Positions 21,128-30,514 of a stretch of DNA of 48,783 nt are shown piece by piece. The stretch covers positions 1 through 48,783 of the forward strand of contig CALWAP010000012.1 of assembly GCA_944375715.1 (NCBI GenBank), written 5' to 3'. A model generated the notes under the pieces. It searched no databases. It was not told the DNA's origin and saw only the letters and a list, made by a program, of their open reading frames with translations. Made by a program: the position numbers and the translations under genes. Source of the DNA: an uncultured Clostridia bacterium. Its GTDB lineage: Bacteria > Bacillota > Clostridia > Oscillospirales > Butyricicoccaceae. The number at the start of each line of letters is the position of its first letter. Position 1 is the first letter of the stretch.

Positions 21128-21952
21128 TTACTGCACATTGTTTTTGAGAGTGACCTCCAGGCGGTTATAGGGGACGGTTATGTTTTCCCTGAGGAAGGCC
21201 TCGTAAACGGCCTGGGTCATGCGGGTGCTGACCGTAAAAAAGTCGGAGCTTCTGGCCCAGGCCCTGAGGGTATAGTTTATGCCGCTGTCGCCGCAGCTTG
21301 CAAGGAAGGCCATGGGGGCGGGGTCACTCAGCACCAGCGGGTCGCTCTGGGCGGCTTTGAGCATGGTGTCTATGACCTTTTGGCAGCCGTCGTCATAGGA
21401 GGCCTGGATATTTACCTCCAGCCTGCGCCGGGGCATGGCCGAGTAGTTGGTCACCTGGCCCGAGCTTATCAGGCTGTTGGGCAGGTAGATTATCTTGTTG
21501 TCGGCCGTCTGGAGCTGGGTATAGAATATGCCGACGGCCCAGACCGTGCCCTCCCTGCCCGAGGCTTCGATATAGTCGCCCACCTTGAAGGGGCGGTTTG
21601 TCAGTATCGTTATGCCCGAGGCAAGGTTGGAAAGTGAGCCCTGTATGGCCAGGGAAAATGCCAGGCCCAGAACGCTGAACAGGGCCAGAAGGGAGCTGAG
21701 GTTTATGCCCAGGCTGTCGCCGACGGCCAAAACTATAACACACCACAAAAGGGCGTTGGCCCCCTTTTGTATCAGTGAGGAAAGGCGGGTTTCAAGCTTT
21801 GTGCGGGAAAGGCCTCTTGAAAGCAGCTTCAAAAAAAGCTTTTTGAAAACAAGGCATATGACAAGGGTGCAGAAGGAATATAAAAGGGCGTTTAATGAAA
21901 GCTTGCCCAGAGATCCCGCGGCTGAATCCAAAATGGCCGAAATATCGTTCAT
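21128..21952 (-). CDS. MscS-family mechanosensitive channel
   Basis: The 274-aa protein has three N-terminal membrane segments followed by the MscS pore helix and beta domain: SVLGLAFSLAIQGSLSNLASG (TM3/pore, with alternating Gly and Ala), then ITILTNRPFKVGDYIE and IYLPNSLISSGQVTNYS. The C-terminal alpha/beta domain has the usual length. These channels open under membrane tension to release solutes during osmotic downshift. A strong GGAGGAT ribosome binding site is present. It is divergent from spoVAC and terminated by the AT-rich hairpin. Confidence 0.93.
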   Translation of the reverse strand: MNDISAILDSAAGSLGKLSLNALLYSFCTLVICLVFKKLFLKLLSRGLSRTKLETRLSSLIQKGANALLWCVIVLAVGDSLGINLSSLLALFSVLGLAFSLAIQGSLSNLASGITILTNRPFKVGDYIEASGREGTVWAVGIFYTQLQTADNKIIYLPNSLISSGQVTNYSAMPRRRLEVNIQASYDDGCQKVIDTMLKAAQSDPLVLSDPAPMAFLASCGDSGINYTLRAWARSSDFFTVSTRMTQAVYEAFLRENITVPYNRLEVTLKNNVQ

Positions 21953-22009
21953 AGGTGATCCTCCTTTTTTCGGCTATTATACCAGAAAACAAAAGGGTTT
22001 GAAAAGCGC

Positions 22010-22039
22010 GAATATTTTTATGGCGGAAGGGGCATAATG
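22010..22039 (+). promoter_or_regulatory. candidate sigma-G promoter of spoVAC
   Basis: GAATA (22010-22014), 18 bases, CATAATG (22033-22039) fits the forespore sigma-G pattern GHATR-N17/18-CATnnTA with one mismatch. The placement 24 bases before spoVAC agrees with forespore-specific expression known for spoVA. Confidence 0.55.
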
Positions 22040-22062
22040 TGCCTGAGGTGAATTGAGCTTTG

Positions 22063-22494
22063 ATGTCAAACGACGAATATAAAAAGCTGTATGAGGGGCT
22101 GTCGCCCGGAAGCCCGGGATATAAGAACATACCCTTTGCCTTTTTAACAGGCGGCGGGCTGTGTGCTTTGGCCCAGCTAATCAAAAACCTCTGGCTGGGT
22201 ACAGGATTGGAGGAGACGGCGGCTTCGGCCATGACTTCGGTCAGCATGATCGGCTTGGGCGTCCTTCTGACGGCGTTGGGGCTTTTCGGCAAGATAGCAA
22301 GGGTGGCAGGCGCCGGCACGCTGGTGCCGATAACGGGGTTTGCCAACTCCATATCTTCGGCAGCGCTGGAATTCAAAAGCGAAGGCTTTATTACGGGGAC
22401 ATGCGTCAAGATGTTCACGATAGCGGGGCCTGTTCTGGTTTTCGGGATCTCCGCAAGCGTCCTTTACGGACTTATTCTTTACTTCCTCCTTTAA
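22063..22494 (+). CDS. spoVAC: stage V sporulation protein AC
   Basis: The 143-aa protein is the membrane channel component of the SpoVA complex that moves Ca-dipicolinic acid into the forespore and out during germination. Family features are the basic soluble start (YKKLYEGLSPGSP) and about four hydrophobic segments with FAFLTGGGLCALAQ, GVLLTALGLFGKIARVAGAG and LVPITGFANSI. The start is ATG 22063 after GAGGTGA; a TTG three bases earlier is less likely. spoVAD and spoVAE follow but only after an inserted diguanylate cyclase gene. Confidence 0.95.
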   Translation: MSNDEYKKLYEGLSPGSPGYKNIPFAFLTGGGLCALAQLIKNLWLGTGLEETAASAMTSVSMIGLGVLLTALGLFGKIARVAGAGTLVPITGFANSISSAALEFKSEGFITGTCVKMFTIAGPVLVFGISASVLYGLILYFLL

Positions 22495-22517
22495 GGGCCG
22501 CCCCAGGGCGGCCCTTT
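22493..22517 (+). terminator. terminator after spoVAC
   Basis: Stem AAGGGCCGCC / GGCGGCCCTT with a short loop; the T tract is short (TTT), so read-through is possible. Confidence 0.6.
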
Positions 22518-22551
22518 GCCCGCTTTGGAACGTACCTTTGGTAATATGCGG

Positions 22552-22580
22552 TTGAATAAAAGGGGTAGATATGATATAAT
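22552..22580 (+). promoter_or_regulatory. sigma-A promoter of the GGDEF gene
   Basis: TTGAAT (22552-22557), 17 bases, TATAAT (22575-22580). It implies vegetative expression of the cyclase, separate from the sporulation genes around it. Confidence 0.65.
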
Positions 22581-22625
22581 TTATTTGTAAAATTTACCTG
22601 AGACAAGATGCCGGGGAAGGATGAT

Positions 22626-23762
22626 ATGGTGCTTAATCTCCAGGCTATCGTTACAGCCAATATTATAGGCGCAGGTCTTATGATAATGCTTCTCATAAGC
22701 AACAGAACATCTTCAAGACACCTGTTTTTTGATGAGAAGCTTTTTTATTTCATGGCTGTCATGACCTTTCTTCTGTGTACGGTGGAGACACTGTCTTTTG
22801 TAGTTGACGGCCGTCGATTTTTTATGGATATCTTTGTAAACCGCCTGCTTAACAGTTTCCTTTTTGCTTCAAATGCTGCCTTTGCCTTTTTGTGGACGGC
22901 TTATGTTGATTACAAGCTGTTTGAAAGCTCTGAGAGGCTAAGGCGGATTTATACCAAACTGTCGGTACCTGCGGCCGTTATGTGCGTGCTGAGTTTTCTG
23001 AACCTGAAGTTCGACATATTTTTTACCGTGTCGGACAGCAATGTGTATTCAAGGACTCAGGCGGTGGGCCTGGCATACGCGGTTACATATTGCTATATGT
23101 TTTACAGTGTGATGCTGGTTTATCTCTGCAGAAAGAGGATACGAAAGTATCTTTTCATGCCGATAGTTCTTTTCATGGTTCCGATATTTATAGGCAGCCT
23201 GTTTCAGTATTTTTTCTACGGGGTGTCGCTGACATGGGTATCGGTGGCCGTAGGGGTGGTGGCTCTTTACATAAACCTCCAGAACGAGGCGGCGGCTATT
23301 GACGCTTTGACCGGCCTTTACAGCCGTCAGTATCTTAAAAAATATCTGGCCCAGCGGTCGGAGAGGCAGCGTAACGGAGTCCTGGGCGGCATAATGCTGG
23401 ACATCGATCTTTTCAAACAGATAAATGATACATTGGGACATACGGTAGGCGACAGGGCGCTGCAGGATGTGGGCAGGCTTTTGAGGGAAACATCCGGAAG
23501 CGCGGCTTTTGCCGCAAGATATGCCGGCGACGAGTTCGTCATTCTGCTGGAGGTAAGCGGCGAGATAGAGATGCTGGCCTTTATGGACAGGATCAGGGAA
23601 AGGACCATGAGTTTTAACAGCGAGGCGCAAAGGCCGTACAGCATATCCTTTTCCATGGGGTATGCAATTTACGGCAGCGGTAAGGATACGGCCGACAGTT
23701 TTTTAAGCCGTATGGACAAGGCCATGTATGCCGAAAAAAGGCGGAAAATGGCGGTGAGATAA
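22626..23762 (+). CDS. membrane-bound diguanylate cyclase (GGDEF)
   Basis: The 378-aa protein has about six or seven membrane segments in the first 210 residues and a C-terminal GGDEF domain: DALTGLYSRQYL, IMLDIDLFKQINDTLGHTVGD and the active site RYAGDEF (A/GGDEF form). An inhibitory RxxD site is not obvious. It should make cyclic di-GMP from two GTP. I choose ATG 22626 after GGGGAAGGAT; ATG 22608 has no site. It is inserted between spoVAC and spoVAD on the same strand and has its own promoter and terminator. That position is unusual and suggests a link to sporulation or germination control, or simple insertion. Confidence 0.9.
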   Translation: MVLNLQAIVTANIIGAGLMIMLLISNRTSSRHLFFDEKLFYFMAVMTFLLCTVETLSFVVDGRRFFMDIFVNRLLNSFLFASNAAFAFLWTAYVDYKLFESSERLRRIYTKLSVPAAVMCVLSFLNLKFDIFFTVSDSNVYSRTQAVGLAYAVTYCYMFYSVMLVYLCRKRIRKYLFMPIVLFMVPIFIGSLFQYFFYGVSLTWVSVAVGVVALYINLQNEAAAIDALTGLYSRQYLKKYLAQRSERQRNGVLGGIMLDIDLFKQINDTLGHTVGDRALQDVGRLLRETSGSAAFAARYAGDEFVILLEVSGEIEMLAFMDRIRERTMSFNSEAQRPYSISFSMGYAIYGSGKDTADSFLSRMDKAMYAEKRRKMAVR

Positions 23763-23763
23763 T

Positions 23764-23792
23764 AAAAAGGCGGGCTATGCCCGCCTTTTTTT
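23764..23792 (+). terminator. terminator of the GGDEF gene
   Basis: Stem AAAAAGGCGGG / CCCGCCTTTTT, loop CTATG, seven T. Confidence 0.9.
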
Positions 23793-23793
23793 A

Positions 23794-23822
23794 GTATAAG
23801 TACCCCTTCCTGTGGAATACTT
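23794..23822 (+). promoter_or_regulatory. weak sigma-G-like promoter for spoVAD
   Basis: GTATA (23794-23798), 17 bases, AATACTT (23816-23822). The match is partial, but spoVAD sits after a terminator and would need its own promoter for forespore expression. Confidence 0.35.
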
Positions 23823-23850
23823 TCAAAAAAGCCGAAAGGAAGGTTCTTTT

Positions 23851-24852
23851 TTGAGAAAAGGAAGCGTTTATTATTTTGAAAATGCCCCGAGGGTGCGCTC
23901 TTATTCCTCCTGCGTCGGCAAAAAAGAGGGTGAAGGGCCTTTGGGTGACTGCTTTGACATAGTGGGCGAGGACGATCGATTCGGAGAGGAAACCTGGGAA
24001 AAGGCCGAAAGCGCCATGGTGATGACCTCGGTACACGGGGCTGTCAGCAAGGCAGGACTTGAAATGGGCGACATAGGCTGCCTTCTTGGCGGCGACCTTT
24101 TGAATCAGTGCGTTTCCACAAGCTATGCCGTAAGGGAGATGGGGGTGCGGTTCCTGGGGCTTTACGGCGCCTGCTCCACCATGGCCGAAAGCCTTATCCT
24201 GGGTGCTTCCCTTATAAACGGAGGGCTTGAGAGCAAGGTCATATGCACGGCCTCTTCACATTTCTGTTCGGCCGAAAGGCAGTACCGTTACCCGCTGGAA
24301 TACGGAGGCCAGCGCACCCCGACGGCTCAGTGGACGGCGACGGCTTCCGGCTCGGTGCTGCTTTCCGAAAAGGGAGGCAAGGCGGCCGTCACCAGGGCCA
24401 TGGCAGGAAGGATATACGATCCCGGCGTCACCGACAGCGCCAATATGGGGGCAGCCATGGCTTTGGCTGCATATGAGACCATAAGCGGGTATTTTATGGA
24501 CACAGGCGAAAAGCCGAGGGATTACGACCTTATCGTCACGGGCGACCTGGCACAGGTGGGCAGGGATATCGTTCTGAGCATGGCAGGCGAGCAGGGGCTG
24601 GAGCTTTCGGGCGTTTACGAGGACTGCGGCATCATGCTTTATGACCGGGACAGGCAGGACGTCCACGCCGGAGGCTCGGGCTGCGGGTGTTCGGCCGCCG
24701 TCCTGTGCGGCCATATCCTGCCGGGGCTGGAAAAGGGCCTTTACAAAAGGGTGCTTTTCTGCGGCACGGGCGCCCTTTTAAGCCCTGTTATCACAAGCCA
24801 GGGCGAAAGCATACCCGGTATATGCCATCTTGTATGTCTGGAGGCGCTTTAA
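23851..24852 (+). CDS. spoVAD: stage V sporulation protein AD
   Basis: The 333-aa protein is the thiolase-fold soluble SpoVA component that binds dipicolinic acid. It matches the Bacillus protein in motifs and length: GGDLLNQCVSTSYAV, GLYGACSTMAESL, TASSHFCSAERQYRYPLEYG, ITSQGESIPGI and GGSGCGCSA. The thiolase-like Cys appears in GACSTM. I start at TTG 23851 (AAAGGAAGG upstream); the longer frame to 23812 begins at a weak GTG. The stop overlaps the spoVAE start by one base (TAATG), so spoVAD and spoVAE are coupled. Confidence 0.95.
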   Translation: MRKGSVYYFENAPRVRSYSSCVGKKEGEGPLGDCFDIVGEDDRFGEETWEKAESAMVMTSVHGAVSKAGLEMGDIGCLLGGDLLNQCVSTSYAVREMGVRFLGLYGACSTMAESLILGASLINGGLESKVICTASSHFCSAERQYRYPLEYGGQRTPTAQWTATASGSVLLSEKGGKAAVTRAMAGRIYDPGVTDSANMGAAMALAAYETISGYFMDTGEKPRDYDLIVTGDLAQVGRDIVLSMAGEQGLELSGVYEDCGIMLYDRDRQDVHAGGSGCGCSAAVLCGHILPGLEKGLYKRVLFCGTGALLSPVITSQGESIPGICHLVCLEAL

Positions 24853-25208
24853 TGGAATATTTGAGAGCATTTTTGTGCGGCGGGCTTATATGCGCCTTTT
24901 CCCAGGTGCTTATCGACCGCACAAGGCTTACGCCGGCGAGGATTTTGACAAGCTATGTCGTGCTGGGCGTACTGCTGACGGCTTTGGGGATATACCAGCC
25001 GGTTGTAAAATGGGGAGGCTGCGGGGCCACGACGCCACTTTTCGGTTTTGGCTATGCCATGGCCGAGGGGGTAAAGAAGGCCGTTTCCGAGCAGGGGCTT
25101 CTGGGAGCTTTGTCAGGGGGCCTTTCGGCCGCGGCGGCCGGGGTGTCGGCGGCAGTATTTTTTTCGCTGATAGCCGCCTTCCTCTTTAAGCCCAAAAGCA
25201 GGGAATAA
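24852..25208 (+). CDS. spoVAE: stage V sporulation protein AE
   Basis: The 118-aa membrane protein is the third part of the minimal clostridial SpoVA complex. It has three or four hydrophobic segments, including FLCGGLICAFSQVLID, SYVVLGVLLTALGIYQPV and the conserved GCGATTPLFGFGYAMAEGVKK region. It overlaps the spoVAD stop by one base and needs no separate ribosome site beyond GGAGGCGCTTTA. It should act in the forespore inner membrane for dipicolinic acid transport. Confidence 0.95.
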   Translation: MEYLRAFLCGGLICAFSQVLIDRTRLTPARILTSYVVLGVLLTALGIYQPVVKWGGCGATTPLFGFGYAMAEGVKKAVSEQGLLGALSGGLSAAAAGVSAAVFFSLIAAFLFKPKSRE

Positions 25209-25209
25209 G

Positions 25210-25242
25210 AAAAAGGCATGCCTTGGCATGCCTTTTTATTTT
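25210..25242. terminator. bidirectional terminator between spoVAE and prfB
   Basis: Stem AAAAAGGCATGCC / GGCATGCCTTTTT with a two-base gap, A and T tracts on both sides. Confidence 0.85.
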
Positions 25243-25248
25243 TTGGAG

Positions 25249-26373
25249 CTACTGCTGTTTTTCCCACTTGCCTGTGGCCGAGGCCGTTAAATAGGCGTTT
25301 ATGAAGGAGTCGATGTCGCCGTCCATGACGGCCTGGATATTTCCGTTTTCGCAGCCCGTGCGGTGGTCTTTTACAAGGGTATAGGGCATGAACACATAGG
25401 AGCGGATCTGGCTGCCCCATTCTATCTTCTTCTGCTCGCCCTTTATATCCTCTATCTTGTCAAGGTGCTCCCTTTCCTTTATCTCAAGGAGCTTTGACTT
25501 GAGCATGCGCATGGCCACCTCGCGGTTCTGATGCTGGGAGCGTTCGTTCTGGCAGGCTACGATGACGCCCGAGGGGATGTGGGTTATCCTGATGGCCGAT
25601 TCGGTCTTGTTGACATGCTGGCCGCCGGCGCCGCCCGAACGGTAGGTGTCGATTTTAAGGTCGTCGGGGTTTATCTCGATATCCATGTCTTCCGGCATTT
25701 CGGGCATGACCTCTATGGCCGAAAAGCTGGTGTGCCGCCTGCCCGAGGAGTCGAAGGGGGAAACCCTGACAAGGCGGTGGACCCCCATCTCGCTTTTGAG
25801 ATAGCCGAAGGCGTTTTCCCCCTCGATAAGAAGGTCGGCGCTTTTAAGCCCCGCCTCTTCGCCGTCGATATAGTCCAGAACCTTCCATTTGAAGCCCTTG
25901 GAGTCGGCCCAATGGGTATACATGCGGAAAAGCATCTGGGTCCAATCCTGGGCCTCGGTGCCCCCCGCGCCGGCATGGAATGACATGATGGCGTTGCTGC
26001 GGTCGTATTCGCCCGAAAGCAGGGTGCGGAGCTTCTGTTCCTCCAGCTTCTGGCAGAAGTCCTTGTAATCCCGGTTGATGTCGGGCAGAAGGGAAGCGTC
26101 GCCGGCCTCGTCAGCCATTTCGATAAGGGTCATGGTGTCATCAAAAAGGCCTTCCAGCCCGTTATAGCTGTCGACTTTGGCCTGGAGCTGCTTTATCTTT
26201 TGCAGCACCTTCTGGCCCTTGTCGGGATCATCCCAGAAATCGGGCTTCTGGGCCTCGTGCTGGAGCTTTGCTATTTCGTCCCGGGCCCCGTTTAAGTCAA
26301 GGGAGGTTTTGAGGCCCTCCAGCTCGGGCTTAAGGGAGGAAAGGGCCGATTTTATCTCTTCATATTGGATCAT
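25249..26373 (-). CDS. prfB: peptide chain release factor 2
   Basis: The 374-aa protein has the RF2 marks: codon-recognition SPF (about residues 205-207), the GGQ loop in RSGGAGGQHVN (250-252) and the class I release-factor C-terminus. RF2 reads UAA and UGA and releases the finished chain. The start is ATG 26373 (AGAGAG eight bases upstream). The usual programmed +1 frameshift site CTT-TGA near codon 25 is absent; the frame reads TCC-CTT-GAC without a stop. It is divergent from secA, although the two are often co-directional in Bacillota. If UGA is used for selenocysteine in this cell, RF2 competes at that codon. Confidence 0.96.
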   Translation of the reverse strand: MIQYEEIKSALSSLKPELEGLKTSLDLNGARDEIAKLQHEAQKPDFWDDPDKGQKVLQKIKQLQAKVDSYNGLEGLFDDTMTLIEMADEAGDASLLPDINRDYKDFCQKLEEQKLRTLLSGEYDRSNAIMSFHAGAGGTEAQDWTQMLFRMYTHWADSKGFKWKVLDYIDGEEAGLKSADLLIEGENAFGYLKSEMGVHRLVRVSPFDSSGRRHTSFSAIEVMPEMPEDMDIEINPDDLKIDTYRSGGAGGQHVNKTESAIRITHIPSGVIVACQNERSQHQNREVAMRMLKSKLLEIKEREHLDKIEDIKGEQKKIEWGSQIRSYVFMPYTLVKDHRTGCENGNIQAVMDGDIDSFINAYLTASATGKWEKQQ

Positions 26374-26556
26374 CTTAAGCACTCTCTTTTAAAGTCTTTC
26401 TCATTTATTATACTTAAAAGCGCCCTATGTGTAAAGAGGGAGCCATTAATTCATCAAAAAGACATTGTTTTTTTGAATTATATGGTATAATAATATAATC
26501 TTCAGGGGCTTTGCGCCCCCCTTAAATATAATAATAGCAGAAGGAGCTTGATATAA

Positions 26557-29295
26557 ATGTCGGGATTTTTGAAAAAGCTGTTCGGCGATTCTTCACAAAG
26601 GGAGCTTAAGAAAATAGAGCCGCAGCTCAAGGCTATCGAGGCCCTGGGGCCCAAATACAGGGATATGGACGACCAGACCCTTAAAGACCAGACCCGCCTT
26701 TTTAAGGAAAGGCTTGACAAGGATGAGACATTGGACGACATACTGCCCGATGCTTTTGCGGCTTTCAGGGAGGCGTGCCTGAGGGTTTTGGGGCAATACC
26801 CCTTCTATGTCCAGCTGATGGGCGGCATAGTGCTGCACCAGGGCAGGATAGCCGAGATGAAAACCGGCGAGGGCAAGACCCTTACGGCCACGCTGCCTGC
26901 CTACTTAAACGCCCTTTCGGGAAAAGGCGTCCATATTGTCACGGTCAACGATTACCTGGCCAAATACCAGGGCGAGCTGATGGGAAAGGTCTACCGCTTC
27001 ATGGGCCTTACATGCGGGGTGATAGTCCACGGGCTGACCCCCCAGGAAAGGCGCGCGGCATATGCCTGCGACATAACCTACGGCACCAACAACGAAATAG
27101 GCTTTGACTACCTCAGGGACAATATGGCGGTATACAGGGCCGAGCAGGTCCAGAGGGGACATAATTTCGCCATTGTCGACGAGGTCGACTCGATACTGAT
27201 AGACGAGGCCCGCACACCCCTTATAATTTCGGGCCAGGGGGACAAGAGCACCGACCTTTACAGAAGGGCCGACGATTTTGCCGCCACGTTGAGCCATATC
27301 ACGGTGGTGGAGATAGATGATAAGGAAAGCCAGGATGACATCGAGGCCGACTATATCGTCGATGAAAAACGCCATACGGCCACCATCACCCCCCGGGGCG
27401 TCACCAAGGCAGAGGCCTTCTTCAAGGTCGAAAACCTTATGGACCCCGAAAACGCCACTTTGCTCCACCATATAAACCAGGCTATCAAGGCCAGGGGCTG
27501 CATGAAGCGGGATACCGATTATGTCGTCAAGGACGGCGAGATAATCATTGTCGACGAGTTTACGGGCAGGCTGATGATGGGCAGGCGTTATTCCGACGGC
27601 CTGCACCAGGCCATCGAGGCCAAGGAGAAGGTCAGCGTTTTAAGGGAGAGCCGCACCCTGGCCACCATAACCTTCCAGAATTATTTCAGGCTTTACCACA
27701 AGCTGTCGGGCATGACGGGCACCGCTTTGACCGAGGAGGAGGAGTTCAGGCATATTTACAGCCTGGATGTAATCGAGGTGCCGACCAACAAGCCGATGAT
27801 AAGGATAGACCACCCCGACCAGGTCTTTAAGACCGAAAGGGGCAAATACTCGGCCGTTATAGAAAAGATAAAGGAGTGCCACCAAAAGGGACAGCCTGTT
27901 CTGGTGGGTACCGTATCGATTGAAAAGAGCGAACACCTTTCAGGGCTTTTGAAGCGGCAGGGCATCGAGCATCAGGTCCTTAACGCCAAGCATCACGAAA
28001 AGGAAGCGGCCATTGTGGCCCAGGCCGGAAGGTTCGGGGCCGTCACCATCGCCACCAACATGGCGGGCCGCGGCACCGACATCATGCTGGGCGGAAACCC
28101 CGACTTTATGGCCAGGGCCGTGCTGACAAAGGCGGGATATGACGAGGAGACGATAGTCGAGGCCACGGGCTATAACGAGTGCCAGAGCCAAGAGGCCGAG
28201 GAAGCCAGGGCGATATACCGCAGGGAGCTGGAAAAGCACAGGGAAGAGTGCAGGCTCGAGGGCGAAAAGGTAAAAGAAAGCGGCGGGCTTTATATCCTGG
28301 GCACCGAAAGGCATGAGAGCCGAAGGATAGATAATCAGCTGAGAGGCCGCGCCGGCAGACAGGGCGACCCCGGGGAAAGCACTTTCTACCTTTCGCTTGA
28401 GGATGACCTCATGCGCCTTTTCGGTTCCGAAAGGGTCATGGGAATTATGGATACCCTGGGCGTTGGGGAAGACGAGCCCATTGAGCACAAGATGCTTTCG
28501 GGGGCCATCGAAAGTGCCCAGAAGAAGGTCGAGGGACGCAATTTCCAGGCACGAAAGAGCGTTCTGGAATACGACAATGTCATGAACCGCCAAAGGGAGA
28601 TAATATACTCCCAGCGCGAGGAGGTCTTAAGCGGCGCCGAGCTTAAGCCCAAGATCCTCCAGATGATAAATGATTATATAGATTCGGTCATAAACTCCAT
28701 AGCCGAAGGCGACCAGAGCCTGAGCCATGAAAAGACGAGGGAGATAGTCAAGCGCTTTACGGGATTGTTCCTCTTCCCGGGCGAGAGCTTTATGACCCCT
28801 TCCGATAAGCCGGCCGGCACTACGGCCGAATTTGCCGAGCTGATGAAAAAGAGGGCTTTGGAGGTCTATGAAAAGAAGGAGCAGGAGCTTACCGCCCCCG
28901 TCATGCGGGAGCTGGAAAGGGTGGTCCTTTTAAAGACGGTCGACAGGCATTGGATGGATCATATCGACGCCATGCAGGAGCTGCGGCGGGGCATCGGGCT
29001 TAACGCCTATGCCCAGGTCAACCCTGTCGACGAATATAAGCGCCAGGGCTTTGACATGTTTGAGGAAATGATAGAGAATGTGCGCCGCGACACGGCAAGG
29101 CTGATGTTCCTGGCAAGGGTCAGGGGCGCCGAGCCTCAAAGGGAGCATGTGGCCAAGGAGCAGATGGCCGCGGGCGCGTCTGACGGCAGCGTAAAGAAGG
29201 GCCCCGTCAGGAAAAAGAAGATAGGCAGGAACGACCCCTGCCCCTGCGGAAGCGGGCTTAAATACAAAAAATGCTGCGGCAAAAATGAAAGGTAA
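26557..29295 (+). CDS. secA: preprotein translocase ATPase SecA
   Basis: The 912-aa motor has Walker [12 protein letters not shown] (about 101-111), the [12 protein letters not shown] box near residue 208, the GMTGTA and GTDIMLGGN motifs, and the C-terminal zinc motif [13 protein letters not shown]. It drives secreted proteins through SecYEG. Residues around 525-575 carry an extra charged helical stretch ([18 protein letters not shown]) seen in many Clostridia. A GGGGC/GCCCC hairpin lies in the leader (26504-26518). The flavodoxin gene starts 17 bases after the stop. Confidence 0.97.
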   Translation: MSGFLKKLFGDSSQRELKKIEPQLKAIEALGPKYRDMDDQTLKDQTRLFKERLDKDETLDDILPDAFAAFREACLRVLGQYPFYVQLMGGIVLHQGRIAEMKTGEGKTLTATLPAYLNALSGKGVHIVTVNDYLAKYQGELMGKVYRFMGLTCGVIVHGLTPQERRAAYACDITYGTNNEIGFDYLRDNMAVYRAEQVQRGHNFAIVDEVDSILIDEARTPLIISGQGDKSTDLYRRADDFAATLSHITVVEIDDKESQDDIEADYIVDEKRHTATITPRGVTKAEAFFKVENLMDPENATLLHHINQAIKARGCMKRDTDYVVKDGEIIIVDEFTGRLMMGRRYSDGLHQAIEAKEKVSVLRESRTLATITFQNYFRLYHKLSGMTGTALTEEEEFRHIYSLDVIEVPTNKPMIRIDHPDQVFKTERGKYSAVIEKIKECHQKGQPVLVGTVSIEKSEHLSGLLKRQGIEHQVLNAKHHEKEAAIVAQAGRFGAVTIATNMAGRGTDIMLGGNPDFMARAVLTKAGYDEETIVEATGYNECQSQEAEEARAIYRRELEKHREECRLEGEKVKESGGLYILGTERHESRRIDNQLRGRAGRQGDPGESTFYLSLEDDLMRLFGSERVMGIMDTLGVGEDEPIEHKMLSGAIESAQKKVEGRNFQARKSVLEYDNVMNRQREIIYSQREEVLSGAELKPKILQMINDYIDSVINSIAEGDQSLSHEKTREIVKRFTGLFLFPGESFMTPSDKPAGTTAEFAELMKKRALEVYEKKEQELTAPVMRELERVVLLKTVDRHWMDHIDAMQELRRGIGLNAYAQVNPVDEYKRQGFDMFEEMIENVRRDTARLMFLARVRGAEPQREHVAKEQMAAGASDGSVKKGPVRKKKIGRNDPCPCGSGLKYKKCCGKNER

Positions 29296-29312
29296 AACAG
29301 GAGGACAAAGGT

Positions 29313-29834
29313 ATGAAAACGGCGGTAGTCTACAAAAGCGTTACGGGGAACACCAAAATGATAGCCAATGCCATAGCCGCGGCCCTGGGTGATGAGTGCG
29401 TATACCTGGGAGGGGCCGAAGGAGCCCCCGACTGCGAGCTTTACCTTGTGGGCTCCTGGACCGACAAGGGCGTTTGCTGTGATGAAATAAAAGGGTTTTT
29501 AAAGGGCCTTACGGGAAAAAAGGCGGCCTATTTCGCGACCTGCGGCTACGGCGGGGCCGAAAGCTCGGAAAAATATTATGATATGCTGGTGGAAAGGGCC
29601 AGAAAGGAGCTGCCTGAAGGCTGCACTTTTTTGGGCGGGTTTGTCTGCCAGGGCAAAATGCCGGAGGCTATCGGTGAAAGATACAGGCAGGCTTTGGAAA
29701 AGGACCCCGGGGATACCCGCAGCCTCCAGGGCCTGGAACTTTACAAAGACGGCCTTTCACATCCCGATGAAAAGGATATCGCTGAGGCCAAGGCCTGGGC
29801 TGCGGAGGTCTTAAGCCGGGCAAAGGGGCTTTAG
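29313..29834 (+). CDS. flavodoxin-family protein
   Basis: The 173-aa protein has the flavodoxin FMN-phosphate loop SVTGNTK (residues 9-15), then AYFATCGYGGAE near residue 70 for the flavin ring. Such proteins carry low-potential electrons in place of ferredoxin, or act in flavin-dependent reduction. The length and the extra C-terminal helices (HPDEKDIAEAKAWAAEVL) fit the long-chain family common in Clostridia. The ribosome site is ACAGGAGGACA. It lies between secA and trmL, two bases from trmL, in a probable three-gene transcript. Confidence 0.87.
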   Translation: MKTAVVYKSVTGNTKMIANAIAAALGDECVYLGGAEGAPDCELYLVGSWTDKGVCCDEIKGFLKGLTGKKAAYFATCGYGGAESSEKYYDMLVERARKELPEGCTFLGGFVCQGKMPEAIGERYRQALEKDPGDTRSLQGLELYKDGLSHPDEKDIAEAKAWAAEVLSRAKGL

Positions 29835-29835
29835 T

Positions 29836-30327
29836 ATGCTTAACATAGTCCTGCATGAGCCGGAGATACATTACAATACGGGCAACATAGCCCGCACCTG
29901 CGCCTGCACCGGCGCGAGATTGCATTTGATAAAGCCCTACGGCTTTGAGATAACCGACAGGCACCTTAAAAGGGCGGGGCTTGATTATTGGCACTTCCTT
30001 GACATAACAGAGTATGAAAACCTCGAGGACTTTTTTGAAAGAAATCCGGGGGCCAGGATACATTATGCCTCGACCAAGGCGAAAAGGGTGCATTCCGAAG
30101 CCCTGTTCAAAGACGGCGATTACATAATGTTCGGCAAGGAGAGCAGGGGTCTTCCCGAAAGTCTGCTTGAGAGGAATTATGACATGTGTTTGCGTATACC
30201 TATGATAAAGGATGCCAGATCCTTAAACCTTTCAAACTCGGTAGCCGTTGTGATATATGAGGCATTAAGACAGCTTTCTTATCCAGGGCTATGGACCGAG
30301 GGGAATCTTACCGGCAGAAAAGACTGA
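29836..30327 (+). CDS. trmL: tRNA (cytidine/uridine-34 2'-O) methyltransferase TrmL
   Basis: The 163-aa SPOUT enzyme has the TrmL pattern: MLNIVLHEPEIHYNTGNIAR at the start, then FGKESRGLPE and IPMIKDARSLNLSNSVAVV, where the knot binds SAM. It methylates the wobble ribose of certain leucine tRNAs. The length is exactly that of the family (about 160). It follows the flavodoxin gene two bases on, so it is co-transcribed, but no functional link is known. Confidence 0.95.
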   Translation: MLNIVLHEPEIHYNTGNIARTCACTGARLHLIKPYGFEITDRHLKRAGLDYWHFLDITEYENLEDFFERNPGARIHYASTKAKRVHSEALFKDGDYIMFGKESRGLPESLLERNYDMCLRIPMIKDARSLNLSNSVAVVIYEALRQLSYPGLWTEGNLTGRKD

Positions 30328-30370
30328 AATAAGGCGTTTTTTGGGGCTTTTTTACCTTAAAAGGGCGCTT

Positions 30371-30405
30371 TTGTCCTTGAAAAGGCCGAAGGTATAATTT
30401 ATAAT
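30371..30405 (+). promoter_or_regulatory. promoter of the pgk operon
   Basis: Two overlapping sigma-A solutions: TTGAAA (30377-30382)-17-TATAAT (30400-30405) and TTGTCC (30371-30376)-16-TATAAT (30393-30398). The leader of about 105 bases is GC-rich (GCGGC at 30416 and GCCGC near 30452 can pair) and its role is unknown. Confidence 0.65.
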
Positions 30406-30514
30406 GTAGGTGTCTGCGGCGGCGCCTGCCCGTAACAGCGCGTCCGACTGAAAGCCGCGGCGGGGGTGCTGCGCCCCACAATTACAACAATATATATCGG
30501 GAGCGGGATTTTTT

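Noticed and set aside
30405-30514. Riboswitch in the pgk leader
   Set aside because: The leader is GC-rich and partly self-complementary, but no known riboswitch motif is visible and no terminator or ribosome-site masking is clear.
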